NCBI GenBank assembly: GCA_028335825.1
Contig: JAIOKI010000010.1
Span: 372,001-436,000, forward strand
DNA length: 64,000 nucleotides
Direction of reading: 5' to 3'
Origin: Nosema muscidifuracis
Lineage: Eukaryota > Microsporidia > Nosematidae
Part shown: piece after piece, positions 29,621-39,720 of the stretch
How positions within the stretch are numbered: position 1 is the stretch's first letter
Layout: each line of letters opens with the position of its first letter
Program-made: the position numbers and the translations under genes
Notes under the pieces: generated by a model
Seen by the model: only the letters and a program-made list of their open reading frames with translations
The model's database searches: none
Told to the model about the DNA's origin: nothing

Positions 29621-31105
29621 ATGATAATTTTTATAAAAGGACCGACTGAACGTAAACGTATAGATATAGGCCCACATGATAAATTGAACAAGAAAGTACA
29701 AGAATTATTTCAAACAGAAGTATTTACTCTTTCTTTAGATGAGAATAATCTTCAACCTATAGATGGAAATAATACTATAACTGATCTTAATATAACTAGA
29801 GGAAATACAATATATTTACATTATGATGTCATAAAAAAAGATGTTAAACGTGAGAAAGATAAATTTATGTGTGATCATGATATTAATGCTATGTGTGCTA
29901 ATTGTGCACCTTTAGATCCATGGGATGAGAAATATTATACTGATAAGAAGATTAAATACTTAAGCTTTGGATCATACGTAGAAATGTGTAAATATAAAAA
30001 TACAGATTTATCTATGGAAGATTATACAGTAAAATCTTGTACTGATCATAACAAGAATATAAAATGTGTAAATTGTCAAGATAAAGATATTTTTTTAAAT
30101 CCTCAAAGATACCGAATGGTGGATCATGTTGAATTTGATGATTATGCTATGGTAGAGAACTTTATTAAACATTGGAGAGATAATAGAAGACAATATTTTG
30201 GTATACTTGTTGGGAAATATAAACCTTATGATGTAGTGCCATTGGGTTGTAAAACTATTGTATCAGGTATTTGGATTCCTGAACAAGAAAACTTTCCAGA
30301 TGGATTTATTATCAAAGAATCTTTAGATGATGATTTTTTATTAAATTCTGGATTAGAATTCGTTGGAATGATTTATTCTGATTTAATTTATGATGGAAAT
30401 ATTACAAGTTCAAAAATCAAGGAAGATTTCTTTTTATCATCTTTAGAAGTAAATTTCATATCAAAAATGCAATTTATGTTTCCAAATTTCGTAGATAAAA
30501 AACTTTTTAATTCAAAATTTGTAACTATAGTAGTAACAGCTAATGAAAATAATGAAGTAGAATTAAAAGAATACCAAGTAAGTTCTCAATGTATGGCATT
30601 AACAAGAAATCAATTAATTTTACCTACAGAAGATCCAAAAAAATTTTATACAAATAAGAATATTTTTTATAAGACAATAGAAGATGATTCTACACTTAAG
30701 ACAGTTAAATCAGATCCATTTATTCCTGTTGATTATTTTATTGTACGACTTACACATGGTAATAAACAACAACCTTTATTCTTGGACAGTACATTCGTTA
30801 GCAATATATTTACACATAAAAAAATGGCAGAATATTTCGAAGAAAATTATTCGTTCGAAAAGTTTTCAAATTTTAGTTTTCTTATGAAAATTAAGAACAA
30901 AGTGAATGATTTTAATAAGCTTTTTAAATGTATATTAGAAAATGATAGAAAATATTTCGAAGAGTTTGTTCAAAGTAAAGATTTTAAAGAATTAGTTCAT
31001 TCTTTACAAAAGTTTTATAAACGTTCTTGGACTTGTAAAGCTTGTACATTTTATAATGAGCATAGTTTAGATAAATGTGAGATATGTGAAACACCAAATT
31101 TCTAA
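29621..31105 (+). CDS. NPL4: NPL4, Cdc48/p97 ubiquitin cofactor
   Basis: 494 aa. N-terminal ubiquitin-like UBX-type domain (1-75), the NPL4 zinc region (CDHDINAMCANC at 84-95 and CTDHNKNIKCVNC near 140), the inactive MPN domain (VEFDDYAMVENFI onward) and a C-terminal NZF finger WTCKACTFYNEHSLDKCEIC (residues 471-490). This is the complete architecture of animal NPL4; yeast Npl4 lacks the NZF. With Ufd1 it feeds polyubiquitinated substrates to Cdc48. The stop TAA is inside the first copy of a 39-40-bp tandem array. Confidence 0.93.
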   Translation: MIIFIKGPTERKRIDIGPHDKLNKKVQELFQTEVFTLSLDENNLQPIDGNNTITDLNITRGNTIYLHYDVIKKDVKREKDKFMCDHDINAMCANCAPLDPWDEKYYTDKKIKYLSFGSYVEMCKYKNTDLSMEDYTVKSCTDHNKNIKCVNCQDKDIFLNPQRYRMVDHVEFDDYAMVENFIKHWRDNRRQYFGILVGKYKPYDVVPLGCKTIVSGIWIPEQENFPDGFIIKESLDDDFLLNSGLEFVGMIYSDLIYDGNITSSKIKEDFFLSSLEVNFISKMQFMFPNFVDKKLFNSKFVTIVVTANENNEVELKEYQVSSQCMALTRNQLILPTEDPKKFYTNKNIFYKTIEDDSTLKTVKSDPFIPVDYFIVRLTHGNKQQPLFLDSTFVSNIFTHKKMAEYFEENYSFEKFSNFSFLMKIKNKVNDFNKLFKCILENDRKYFEEFVQSKDFKELVHSLQKFYKRSWTCKACTFYNEHSLDKCEICETPNF

Positions 31106-31270
31106 TAATAAATAGTTAATCATTTTCTGTTATATAAATTTCTAATAAAAATAGTTGATCATTTTTTGTTATTTAAATTTCTAATAATAAATAGTTAATC
31201 ATTTTCTATTATTTAAATTTCTAATAAAAATAGTTAATCATTTTATGATATTTAAATTTCTAATAATTAA
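31096..31270. repeat. 39-40-bp tandem array containing the NPL4 stop codon
   Basis: Five copies starting at about 31096, 31136, 31175, 31215 and 31254, each with aaatttctaataa, the DNA for the terminal Asn-Phe-stop of NPL4, then tagttaatcattttctgttat. Confidence 0.9.
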
Positions 31271-31691
31271 AATTTGATATAGCCATTGTACTTTTCAAAA
31301 AATAGAATTAAAATCTATTATTAATATATTATTGAGTTTTAATTTTATATGTTGATTACTGAATTTTAATCTTATATAATTGATTACTGAATTTTTATTT
31401 TATATAATTGATTACTGAATTTTAATCTTATATAATTGATTACTGAATTTTAATCTTTTCATAATTACTAAATAGTATGATAGTATGAAACAAAGATTTT
31501 TAGATAAAAAATTAGTGGTATTTTTTCAGATGCTAATAAATATTTTTTTATTGTAAATAAAATTAAATTTCTTAATCCATTTAAATATAATAAAATTTAT
31601 TTTTATGCAAATTTTTTTTATTTATTTGAAACTAAAAAATGAATTTTCTTGAATTTTTTTTATATAAATTTATACCCCGCATAAAATAAAA
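31271..31691. repeat. Second short array and start region of DnaJ gene
   Basis: Four to five copies of a 27-bp unit attgattactgaattttaat at 31330-31455. Beyond this only AT-rich DNA, with CCCC at 31675-31678 before the DnaJ start. Confidence 0.7.
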
Positions 31692-32915
31692 ATGGCACAA
31701 GATCCACAAGGCTTTTACGAAGTATTAGGATTAAAACCTGGTGCACCAATAGAAGAAGTTAAAAAAGCATACAACTCTCAACAAAAGAAATATCATCCTG
31801 ATGGTAAATGCATAAAAGATGAATTACGTAAATGTAAGACAGATGCAGAAAGAGAAAAAATTAAAGAAGAATTCCGTAAGATATCTTCTAAATGTAATGA
31901 AGCTAAATCTGTATTATATGATGAGAAGAAGAAAAAAGAGTATGACACTGGTATGCCATCTGATTTTGGTAATTTTGGTGGAGCTGATTTCTTTGATATT
32001 TTCTCACAATTTACTGGTGGATCAAGAAAGAATCAAGTTCATAAAGTAAAAGATATTGAATATGAATTCCAAGTTTCATTTAAAGAAGCATTTTTAGGAA
32101 AAGTAGCTAGTTTTAATGTTAAAGTACAAAGAGAATGTAAAACATGTGATTGTAAAGGAGGAGATCAATTAGAGACTTGTAATACTTGTAAAGGTAAAGG
32201 TAAAATTGAATATCATAAAAGACTTGGACCATATATTTCTGTATCAGAAGATACTTGTAATAATTGTGATGGACTTGGTAAGATTGTAAAGGGTAAATTA
32301 TGTACTGATTGTAATGGTAAAAGATATAAAGAAGTTAAAGAACATATTGAAGTTAATGTAGAACCAGGAGTTATTGATGGAAAGACTTATAAATTTGTAG
32401 GAAGAGGTAATCATAAAAAAGGATGTATTCCTGGAGATATAATTTTAGTAGTAAATATAATGAAAGATCCAAGATTTAAAAGAATTGATAATAATTTAAT
32501 TAGTAAAGCTGATATTCCTTTATACACAGCTTTAGCAGGAGGACCAATATATTTTGATCATATTAGTGGAAAGAAATTAGAAATTATGTTAAAACCCTTT
32601 ACAGATTTTAAGAAATGTATTATTGTTAAGGGAGAAGGTTATAAATTACCTAATTCGAATAATTATGGAGATTTAATAATTGATCCTAATATAGTTGTAG
32701 ACAGAAATATTGATAAAAATTCCTTAGCACAAGCTTTAAATTATTCACCATCTAAGAATATTTACACAGGTACTTGTCAAAAAAAATCATCAGAATTTGG
32801 TAAGATGCCAGATGAGAGAAAAGAAAGAGAGGATAGACATTTTGGTCATGGAAGTGCAGAAGATTTTATAGGAGGAAATGCCAGTTCTTTTTTTAGCAAA
32901 TTCGGATTTTTTTAA
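31692..32915 (+). CDS. Type I DnaJ (Ydj1-like) Hsp40 co-chaperone
   Basis: 407 aa. J domain (6-85) with HPD in KKYHPDGK, here with a longer charged loop than usual; a short Gly/Phe region (FGNFGGADFFDIF); four CX2C zinc motifs (CKTCDCKG, CNTCKGKG, CNNCDGLG, CTDCNGKR) near 150-215; then the substrate-binding C-domains. Stimulates Hsp70 ATPase. It ends in FFSKFGFF rather than a CaaX box, so the farnesylation of yeast Ydj1 is absent. Confidence 0.93.
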   Translation: MAQDPQGFYEVLGLKPGAPIEEVKKAYNSQQKKYHPDGKCIKDELRKCKTDAEREKIKEEFRKISSKCNEAKSVLYDEKKKKEYDTGMPSDFGNFGGADFFDIFSQFTGGSRKNQVHKVKDIEYEFQVSFKEAFLGKVASFNVKVQRECKTCDCKGGDQLETCNTCKGKGKIEYHKRLGPYISVSEDTCNNCDGLGKIVKGKLCTDCNGKRYKEVKEHIEVNVEPGVIDGKTYKFVGRGNHKKGCIPGDIILVVNIMKDPRFKRIDNNLISKADIPLYTALAGGPIYFDHISGKKLEIMLKPFTDFKKCIIVKGEGYKLPNSNNYGDLIIDPNIVVDRNIDKNSLAQALNYSPSKNIYTGTCQKKSSEFGKMPDERKEREDRHFGHGSAEDFIGGNASSFFSKFGFF

Positions 32916-33266
32916 TTTACATAAATAAATTACTTTTATTCATTGTCTTTAAGTAAATATGTTATATTAAATTCTTTAAGTAAATATGTTATTTAAAATC
33001 TTTAAGTAAATATGTTATTAAAGTCTTTGTAATAAAATTATTTACTAAAAAATCGTTATATTATTTATTTATTGTAGTTATTAAAAGTCTTGTAATAAAA
33101 ATTATTTACTTAAAAATCGTTATATTAGCAATACATTTTATTAAAATCGTTATATTATTTATTATATTAAAGCAAACCCTTTATATTATTTATTATATTA
33201 AAATCTTTAAATATAATAATTAATATTTCTATCTTTTTATTATCATATACATAATTTTTATCCCTT
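32916..33266. repeat. Spacer with aatctttaagtaaatatgttat repeats
   Basis: About 27-bp units with ctttaagtaaatatgttatt at 32945-33030 and longer ttattaaaatcgttatattatt units to 33200. CCC at 33261-33263 marks the next start. Confidence 0.7.
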
Positions 33267-34412
33267 ATGGTAGAATACAATACAGATATTTTAGAAGAAT
33301 ATAATATCTGGAGAAAGAATGTTCCTCTAATATACGATTTAATGTTCTCACATACATTAAAATGGCCATCTTTATCAGTTCAATATTTTCCAGAAACTAA
33401 AAGAGATAATCTTAAAGAAAAAACTACACAAAGACTTTTATTAAGTACTAATTCTAATAATACTGAACAAGAATATATACAAATAGCATCAGTAGATTTT
33501 CCAGATAAATATGATGAATCACTTAGTGAAGACTGTTATGGTGATTTAAGATTTAAAATAGAACAATCTATACCTGTAAGTGGAAGTGTAAATACAGTTA
33601 AATATAATCCAAATGCTTGGCATATTTTAGCAGCACGTTTCGATACAGAAGATGTTCAAATATTTGATTATACTAAACATCTAGCACATAGTAAACAACC
33701 TAACCCTGATATTATACTTAAAGGACATACAGCGGGTGGATTTGGAATATCTTGGAATCCAAATATTGTTTCTGAACTTTCTACTTGTGGGGATGATAAA
33801 TTAATTTGTATATTTGATATATCAAAAGATGGAAAAGAAATTTATAAAAAGAATTCATTATCTAAACATAAAGATATAGTCAATGATTTATGTTATAATT
33901 ATTTTAGTGAGAATGTACTTGCATCAGTAAGTGATGATAAATCAATTATTATATGGGATACTAAATCTAAAGATCCTTCTTTTATTAGAGAAGATGCTCA
34001 TAATTCAGATATTTTCTCTGTACATTTCTCTCCATTAAATACATTTTATTTAGGTACATCATCAGCTGATAAAAGTGTAAAAATATGGGATACTAGAAAT
34101 ATGAAGAAATGTCTTAATAATTTATTAACTCATTCAGATATAGTAGAGAGAATAGAATGGTCTCCACATTCAGAGACTATACTTGCTTCTTCAGGTAGAG
34201 ATAGAAGAGTATGTATTTGGGATTTATCACTTACAGGATCTATTTTATCAGATGAGGATTCTTTAGATGGTCCCCCTGAACTTCTTTTTTTACATGGTGG
34301 ACATACAGATAATGTATTTGATATATCTTGGAATCCATCAGAATTATTTGAGATAGCTAGTGTATCAGAAGATAATATTTTACAAATATGGCAGATTCCT
34401 GAACGTGAATAA
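33267..34412 (+). CDS. RBBP4/Msi1-type WD40 histone-binding protein
   Basis: 381 aa, seven-bladed WD40 propeller. The N-terminal helix and start of blade one EEYNIWRKNVPLIYDLMFSH (10-29) and LKWPSLSVQYFPE are diagnostic of the RbAp46/48-Msi1-Hat2 group, which carries H3-H4 in CAF-1, Hat1 and deacetylase complexes. WD-type repeats end IFDISKD, IWDTKSK, IWDTRNM, IWDLSLT and IWQIPE. Which complex it serves cannot be told; it may serve several. ASF1, another H3-H4 chaperone, is at 57452. CCC precedes the ATG. Confidence 0.9.
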   Translation: MVEYNTDILEEYNIWRKNVPLIYDLMFSHTLKWPSLSVQYFPETKRDNLKEKTTQRLLLSTNSNNTEQEYIQIASVDFPDKYDESLSEDCYGDLRFKIEQSIPVSGSVNTVKYNPNAWHILAARFDTEDVQIFDYTKHLAHSKQPNPDIILKGHTAGGFGISWNPNIVSELSTCGDDKLICIFDISKDGKEIYKKNSLSKHKDIVNDLCYNYFSENVLASVSDDKSIIIWDTKSKDPSFIREDAHNSDIFSVHFSPLNTFYLGTSSADKSVKIWDTRNMKKCLNNLLTHSDIVERIEWSPHSETILASSGRDRRVCIWDLSLTGSILSDEDSLDGPPELLFLHGGHTDNVFDISWNPSELFEIASVSEDNILQIWQIPERE

Positions 34413-34854
34413 ATTATTTTTATGAGTATATTATTTTTTAAGTATACATAATATTTTTATAATATATAAAATATATAATATTATTTAAGTATTTTAAGTA
34501 TAGAAATTATTAAGTATTTTATGTATAGAAATTATATAAGTTTTTTTAAGTATAGAAAATATTATAAATACATATAAATATCATCAATTTTCTTATATTC
34601 AATATTCTGTATTTTTATGACTTCTTTTATATATTATATTAAAAATAAATTAACTAGTAAAGGAGTAAATAGTAGCTTATTTTTAAATACAGAATATTAA
34701 ACTATTTTAATATAATTTTATCTATATCTTTAATAGAAGTTATAAATAAAAATAATATTCTAATATAACTTATAAATAAAAATAATATTCTAATATAACT
34801 TATAAATAAAAATAATATAAATTATAAGTAAAAATAATTTTATCCCTTCTTCTT
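34413..34854. repeat. Spacer with short tandem repeats
   Basis: Copies of ataaaaataatattctaatataactt (33-34 bp) at 34730-34830 and of tttaagtatagaaattatt at 34480-34565. No gene. Confidence 0.7.
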
Positions 34855-35664
34855 ATGGAAACAAAAAAGTTTTTTACTATAGACGATTTTGAATTGGGTA
34901 AACCTCTCGGTCGTGGTAAATTTGGTCAAGTATGGATGGCTAAAGAAAAGAATAAAGGATACATAGTAGCACTTAAAATTATAAAAAGAAGTTCTATTCT
35001 TACTAAAGAAACAGCTAAACAAATAAGAAGAGAGATAGAAATTCATAGAAAACTCAAACATAATAATATATTAAGAATGTATGGATATTTCTATGACTCA
35101 GAAAGATTATACTTAATTTTAGAATATGCTGGTAAAGGTGAGTTTTTCAAATTACTTAACGAAAATAACGGAAAATTTTCTGAAAAATCTACTTCAATTT
35201 ATATTAAACAACTTATTGATGGATTAATATATATGCATGATAATGATGTTATACATAGAGATATCAAACCAGAGAATTTATTATTGGGATCTGATAATCA
35301 ACTTAAGTTAGCTGATTTTGGATGGGCTGTTAAAAATAATGACAAGATGAGATTAACTTTTTGTGGTACATTAGAATATCTCTCACCAGAAATGTTAAAT
35401 AATCAAGTACATGATCATAATATTGATATTTGGTGTTTAGGAGTTCTTACTTATGAATTTCTTATTGGTAAACCTCCTTTTGATATTAAACCTAGATCTT
35501 TAAGAGAAGCTAAAAGGAAGATTGTATCTTGTAATATATCTAAACCTAATAATATGAGTTCAATAGCTTTTGATTTTATAGATAGATTATTAGTTAATGA
35601 TAAGAGTAAAAGAATGACTCTTCATGGAGCTTTAAAACATATCTTTATAGTCAAACATAATTAA
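34855..35664 (+). CDS. IPL1: Aurora-family mitotic kinase
   Basis: 269 aa, essentially the bare kinase domain. Gly loop LGRGKFGQVW (17-26), VALKIIKR lysine, IHRDIKPENLLLG catalytic loop, ADFGWAV (the DFGW is typical of Aurora) and a T-loop RLTFCGTLEYLSPEM with the phosphorylatable Thr. Aurora B/Ipl1 corrects kinetochore attachment; IN-box partner not in window. The yeast enzyme has about 100 more N-terminal residues. CCC about 10 bases before the ATG. Confidence 0.92.
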   Translation: METKKFFTIDDFELGKPLGRGKFGQVWMAKEKNKGYIVALKIIKRSSILTKETAKQIRREIEIHRKLKHNNILRMYGYFYDSERLYLILEYAGKGEFFKLLNENNGKFSEKSTSIYIKQLIDGLIYMHDNDVIHRDIKPENLLLGSDNQLKLADFGWAVKNNDKMRLTFCGTLEYLSPEMLNNQVHDHNIDIWCLGVLTYEFLIGKPPFDIKPRSLREAKRKIVSCNISKPNNMSSIAFDFIDRLLVNDKSKRMTLHGALKHIFIVKHN

Positions 35665-36071
35665 AATGTATTTAACAGAAATAATTTTTTAATTAATAAT
35701 TTTAAAACAGTAAGAAAGGAGTTATTTTAGAGGAATAAATATATATTAAATGAAAGTGTATATAATTGAATGAAGAAGATATATAAATATGGAAAAATGT
35801 ATATATAAAATATATATATAAAAAGAGTATATAGAAAGGGTATATATAATTAAATGAAGAATATATATTAAAAAGTTTATATATAAATATATATAAAAGT
35901 GTATATAAAAAGAGTATATATAAATATGGAAAAATGTATATAATTAAATGAAGAAGATATATATATTAAATGAAAGAGTATATAACTATAAATATAAAAT
36001 ATAAAAATATATAAAATTAAAACATATATATAAACATAAATATGAAATAAAACTCATATTTTTTTACCCAC
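35665..36071. repeat. atatataaa-type repeat spacer
   Basis: Purine-rich low-complexity DNA with repeats such as gaaagagtatatataa and atgaagaagatatatata. No gene. CCC at 36067-36069. Confidence 0.7.
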
Positions 36072-37457
36072 ATGGATAAATTTGAAAATATCAAAGAATA
36101 TTTCATAAATCTTGATTTCGAGTTTGTAAATGATCATGAAATATTAGACAATGTATACAAAGAAATAGAAGGATACGAAGAAAAATTAATATTAAATTTA
36201 GAATCAGTTACAAATTTTGAGATATTAATTAATAAAAGCAATCTTCAACAAATTATTAATCTATGTAAAAATATAAATTTACATTTCTTATCTTTAAAAA
36301 AAACTGGATCAAAATTCTGTGAAGTAATTTTAGATAGCATTTTTGATATTTTAATTAAAAATAATAAAGAAGAATTTGATATGATTCTTTTAGAAAAATA
36401 CGTTTTAAATATTTTTGATGATAATTTTAAAGAATTATGTGTAGATAAAAATGGTACACATGTTATAAGAAAATATATTAGATTAATTTATGGTAAAGAA
36501 TTTAAATTAGTTAAAGAATCTAAAATATTTAAAGAATCTAAATTAGTTAAAGAATCTAAAATAGATAAAGAATCTCAATTAGATGAAGAATCTGTTGATA
36601 TAAAGGAATCTAAGACAAATAAAAAATCTAAATCAAATATAATTTCTATACTAGATAAAGAATCTAAATCAGATATAAAAGAATCTCAATTAGATGTTAA
36701 AGAATACAAATCAGATATAATTTCTATACTAGATAAAGAAATCTCTACAGATACACTTATTACTATAATTATGTATCTTAAATTAAATTATTCTAAACAA
36801 ATATCAAGAATACTTGTTAAAAAATATGTATTAGAAGATAATTTGAAAAATAAAATGTATTCATACATTTTTGAAGATCTTATAAACATATCTGATACAA
36901 AAACTTTATCAATAATATTTAATAAGATAAAAGATAAATTTAATGAATATATTAATGATAAATATGCAGTATTTTTTATATTAAGTCTTATTAAAAAATA
37001 TCCTATTGAAAATGATTTTTATCTTTCGTATTGTGAAAAGGAAATGAAGAATAATAACGTCTTATTGAAAGTATTAGAAAACTATTGTTTGTTAAAAGAT
37101 GTTAAGAAAATTAAGAAGGTTTTTAAAAAATATTATGGTATAGAAAATGAAATATTTAAAAATATTCTTTTGAGTCATACTGACTCGCCAGATACTAAAT
37201 ATATAAATTTAATATGTCTACTTATGGATTTAGATATACTTAGAGTGAATAAAGATTTTATAAAATATTTTAATAATGAATGGGTGCATAGAAAATATGG
37301 AATTAAATTATTAAAAGGGTTTTTTGAAGGAGGATTTGATAATAAATTAAAGAGCGAATTTGCAAGAAAAATTAATGTAGGAGGAAGTCTTAATAAAAAG
37401 AAAGAAGGTAAAAAAATATTGAGTCTTATTAAAACATATAAGAAATTAAAAATATAA
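36072..37457 (+). CDS. NOP9-like Pumilio-repeat protein
   Basis: 461 aa helical-repeat protein. Pumilio-like repeats can be picked out: ELCVDKNGTHVIRKYI (about 122-137) and NDKYAVFFILSLIKKY, and a C-terminal HRKYGIKLLKGFFEGG. Order and spacing suggest Nop9, the 20S pre-rRNA-binding PUF protein of small-subunit assembly; another divergent PUF protein is possible. Between repeats at residues 148-215 sits an in-frame low-complexity insert of KESK units (36490-36680). CCC adjoins the start region. Confidence 0.6.
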   Translation: MDKFENIKEYFINLDFEFVNDHEILDNVYKEIEGYEEKLILNLESVTNFEILINKSNLQQIINLCKNINLHFLSLKKTGSKFCEVILDSIFDILIKNNKEEFDMILLEKYVLNIFDDNFKELCVDKNGTHVIRKYIRLIYGKEFKLVKESKIFKESKLVKESKIDKESQLDEESVDIKESKTNKKSKSNIISILDKESKSDIKESQLDVKEYKSDIISILDKEISTDTLITIIMYLKLNYSKQISRILVKKYVLEDNLKNKMYSYIFEDLINISDTKTLSIIFNKIKDKFNEYINDKYAVFFILSLIKKYPIENDFYLSYCEKEMKNNNVLLKVLENYCLLKDVKKIKKVFKKYYGIENEIFKNILLSHTDSPDTKYINLICLLMDLDILRVNKDFIKYFNNEWVHRKYGIKLLKGFFEGGFDNKLKSEFARKINVGGSLNKKKEGKKILSLIKTYKKLKI

Positions 37458-37818
37458 ATTAAATTAATTAAGGATTATTTAGTAAATAAATTTTATATAT
37501 TATATTTTGCTTATATATAATATGAAAAATAAAATATGAAAATCTAACTCAGACTTAATAAATGAATAATATTTAAATTGTTAAATTTACTACATGGAGC
37601 TATCTCTATTAAAGAACAGAAATGTATTAGAAAATAAGTGTTAATTTTTATATATATTGATGATATTTTGAAAATATTTAATTCTTTTTTTATAGACTTA
37701 CAATTTAGCATATAAAAAAAGGTTTATTTTTAAGTAAAGATACAACAAATATTACTCATTTTAATAAATTCAAAAGACTAAATAAATTTAACTAAAAAAG
37801 ATTTTATCTACAATTTTT
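37458..37818. other. Spacer, no supported gene
   Basis: AT-rich. A short stretch near 37600-37700 looks vaguely coding on the plus strand but cannot be assigned (see rejected items). Confidence 0.4.
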
Positions 37819-38955
37819 TTATTTTTTTGACCAATATTTTTTAAGATAATCAAAGCTAAAGGTTCTTTCTATAGTTTTATGATTTGAATTTTTATGTATA
37901 GGATTTTCCTTTTCTATAAATATTTTAGTTTTATGTATAGGATTTTCAGCTTTTTCAATAATTATTTTATTTTTATGTAGAGGATTTTCTTCTTCTTTTT
38001 CAATAGATATTTTATTTTTGTTAACAGACTTTTCTTCTTTTTCAATAGATATTTTATTTTTATGTAGAGGATTTTCTTCTTCCTTTTTTATAAATATTTC
38101 ATTTTTGTTATGTGCCTTTTCTATAAATATTTTATTTTTGTTAACAGACTTTTCTTCTTCTTTTATATCAGCTCTATTATTTGCATATACAATTTTTGGT
38201 ACTTTAATATTTGGACCTTTATTGAAAACATTTTCATAAAAAGATATTCTCTCCTTTATTAAAGACTTATTTTTTATTTCTTTAAATACCCTGTTTTTAT
38301 TTTCTATGATAATTACTTCTTTTGAAATACTATCACCATCGGTCGTAGAATCTTTAATTATTTCTTGACCTTCGATGGTGAAGCTTTCTTCCTTGACTAC
38401 GTCATTCTTTATACAAGTAGACTCGTCAGTCATATTTTGACCTTTTACGGTACAAATTTCTTGTATAATTGAAGTAATGACGTATACTTCATTATCATAT
38501 TTCAAATCATTGGATAAAGAAAAAATCGATTCATTTTTTTCTTTATCCAATAATTTTTCTGTGTATCCAGAAAAGTTTTCGGGATATGGATAAACTTTTC
38601 TACCCCGAAGATACCTTCTCTGGATATTCTTCTTCTTGATCATTAGTGCAACATTTTGTACTAACATATTTACAAAAGGTTGACAACTAATGTCAGAAGT
38701 ATTAAAGAGAATATCTTTCTCTACACATTGATGATGTCCCTCTACTAGATGGACATCATCATGTGTCTTCTCATTATTTTTTATTACACCCTGATCATCT
38801 ACTTCGATCAGGGATCCTTCAAGCCCAGGTTCCTTATTATTTGTACCATGGGACTTCTCTTTTAATAAACTTTTATGTTCCTCACAATTGAAGTCTATTA
38901 CAATTGTTTTGGAACGAGACATTCTTCTCTTGAATGTGTGATCCTTACCTTCCAT
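37819..38955 (-). CDS. Unknown charged protein; gene built of serial inverted repeats and a tandem-repeat tail
   Basis: 378 aa, no family or membrane segment. Part one (residues 1-207, 38335-38955) is a mixed polar sequence whose DNA is a row of about ten hairpin-forming inverted repeats and is less AT-rich than its neighbours. Part two (about 260-360) is a Lys/Glu repeat with units NPLHKNKISIEKEE, alternating with SVNKNKI. The extreme C-terminus FSFDYLKKYWSKK is unique. A CCC (plus GGG 38967-38969) lies 11 bases before the ATG, consistent with a true gene. Function unknown. Confidence 0.65.
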   Translation of the reverse strand: MEGKDHTFKRRMSRSKTIVIDFNCEEHKSLLKEKSHGTNNKEPGLEGSLIEVDDQGVIKNNEKTHDDVHLVEGHHQCVEKDILFNTSDISCQPFVNMLVQNVALMIKKKNIQRRYLRGRKVYPYPENFSGYTEKLLDKEKNESIFSLSNDLKYDNEVYVITSIIQEICTVKGQNMTDESTCIKNDVVKEESFTIEGQEIIKDSTTDGDSISKEVIIIENKNRVFKEIKNKSLIKERISFYENVFNKGPNIKVPKIVYANNRADIKEEEKSVNKNKIFIEKAHNKNEIFIKKEEENPLHKNKISIEKEEKSVNKNKISIEKEEENPLHKNKIIIEKAENPIHKTKIFIEKENPIHKNSNHKTIERTFSFDYLKKYWSKK

Positions 38956-39720
38956 GCTTTTTTATAGGGATTGTTATTATTTTTTTCTTAAATATTTAAT
39001 CCACCGTTATTTTGTATGTTGATAACAACAAATTAAAAATTAACTTTATTTAATACAATAAATTAATTTTAAAAAAGATGAGATTTATTTTAGATATTAA
39101 ATAATGTTCAATTATCACTGATAATAAAATCAAAACAATTATTTTTATTTGTTTATATTTAATTTATCCAAATATAGATTATTAAATATTTTATAAATTA
39201 ATTAAAAAGAGATATAATTTCTAAATTATATATTTAATCTGATATAATAAGAAAATTAGTTATACTTTAAATCTCTTATAAAGATTAGTAAAATTAAATA
39301 TTACGTCATTAATTTAATAGAAGAGTCTATTTACTCAATAGAATGGCCTATTTATTAATTAGAAAGTTCTATTTTAATTAAAATAAAATTTTATTTATTA
39401 AATATAAAGTTTCATTGTTCTATTTTAATTAAAATATAAAAGTTTATTTAATAGAAGGATCTATTTACTCAATAGAAGGGCCTATTTATTAAATATAAAG
39501 TTCTATTAATCTATTTTATAATTAAAATACAAAAGTTTATTTAAAAGTTCTATTATTAAATAGAAGAGACTATTTAAAAAGTAGTTCATCAATTTAATAA
39601 TAAGTAAAATTAATTGAATGTAATATTTATCAAATAATAATTAAAACAAAAAAATAATAATTAAATTAATTATAAACTCAGAATACCTTGACTGTAAATT
39701 TTATAACAAATTATATTTAA
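38956..39720. repeat. Spacer with aatagaagggcctattta repeats
   Basis: From 39310 to 39590 units such as tttaatagaaggatctattt and actcaatagaagggcctatt recur in both exact and degenerate form. Upstream part (38956-39300) holds nothing recognisable. Confidence 0.7.

Noticed and set aside
37600-37720. Stretch resembling a reverse transcriptase YxDD box (YIDDIL)
   Set aside because: A single short match in AT-rich DNA, broken, with no other retroelement domain or terminal repeat nearby; may be chance or a very old fragment.
37980-38160. CRISPR-like spaced repeats
   Set aside because: In-frame protein-coding repeats in a eukaryotic gene; no unique spacers.
38018-38239. 73-codon plus-strand frame (LTDFSSFSIDILFLC...)
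   Set aside because: Complement of the Lys/Glu repeat of the 378-aa gene; no start motif.
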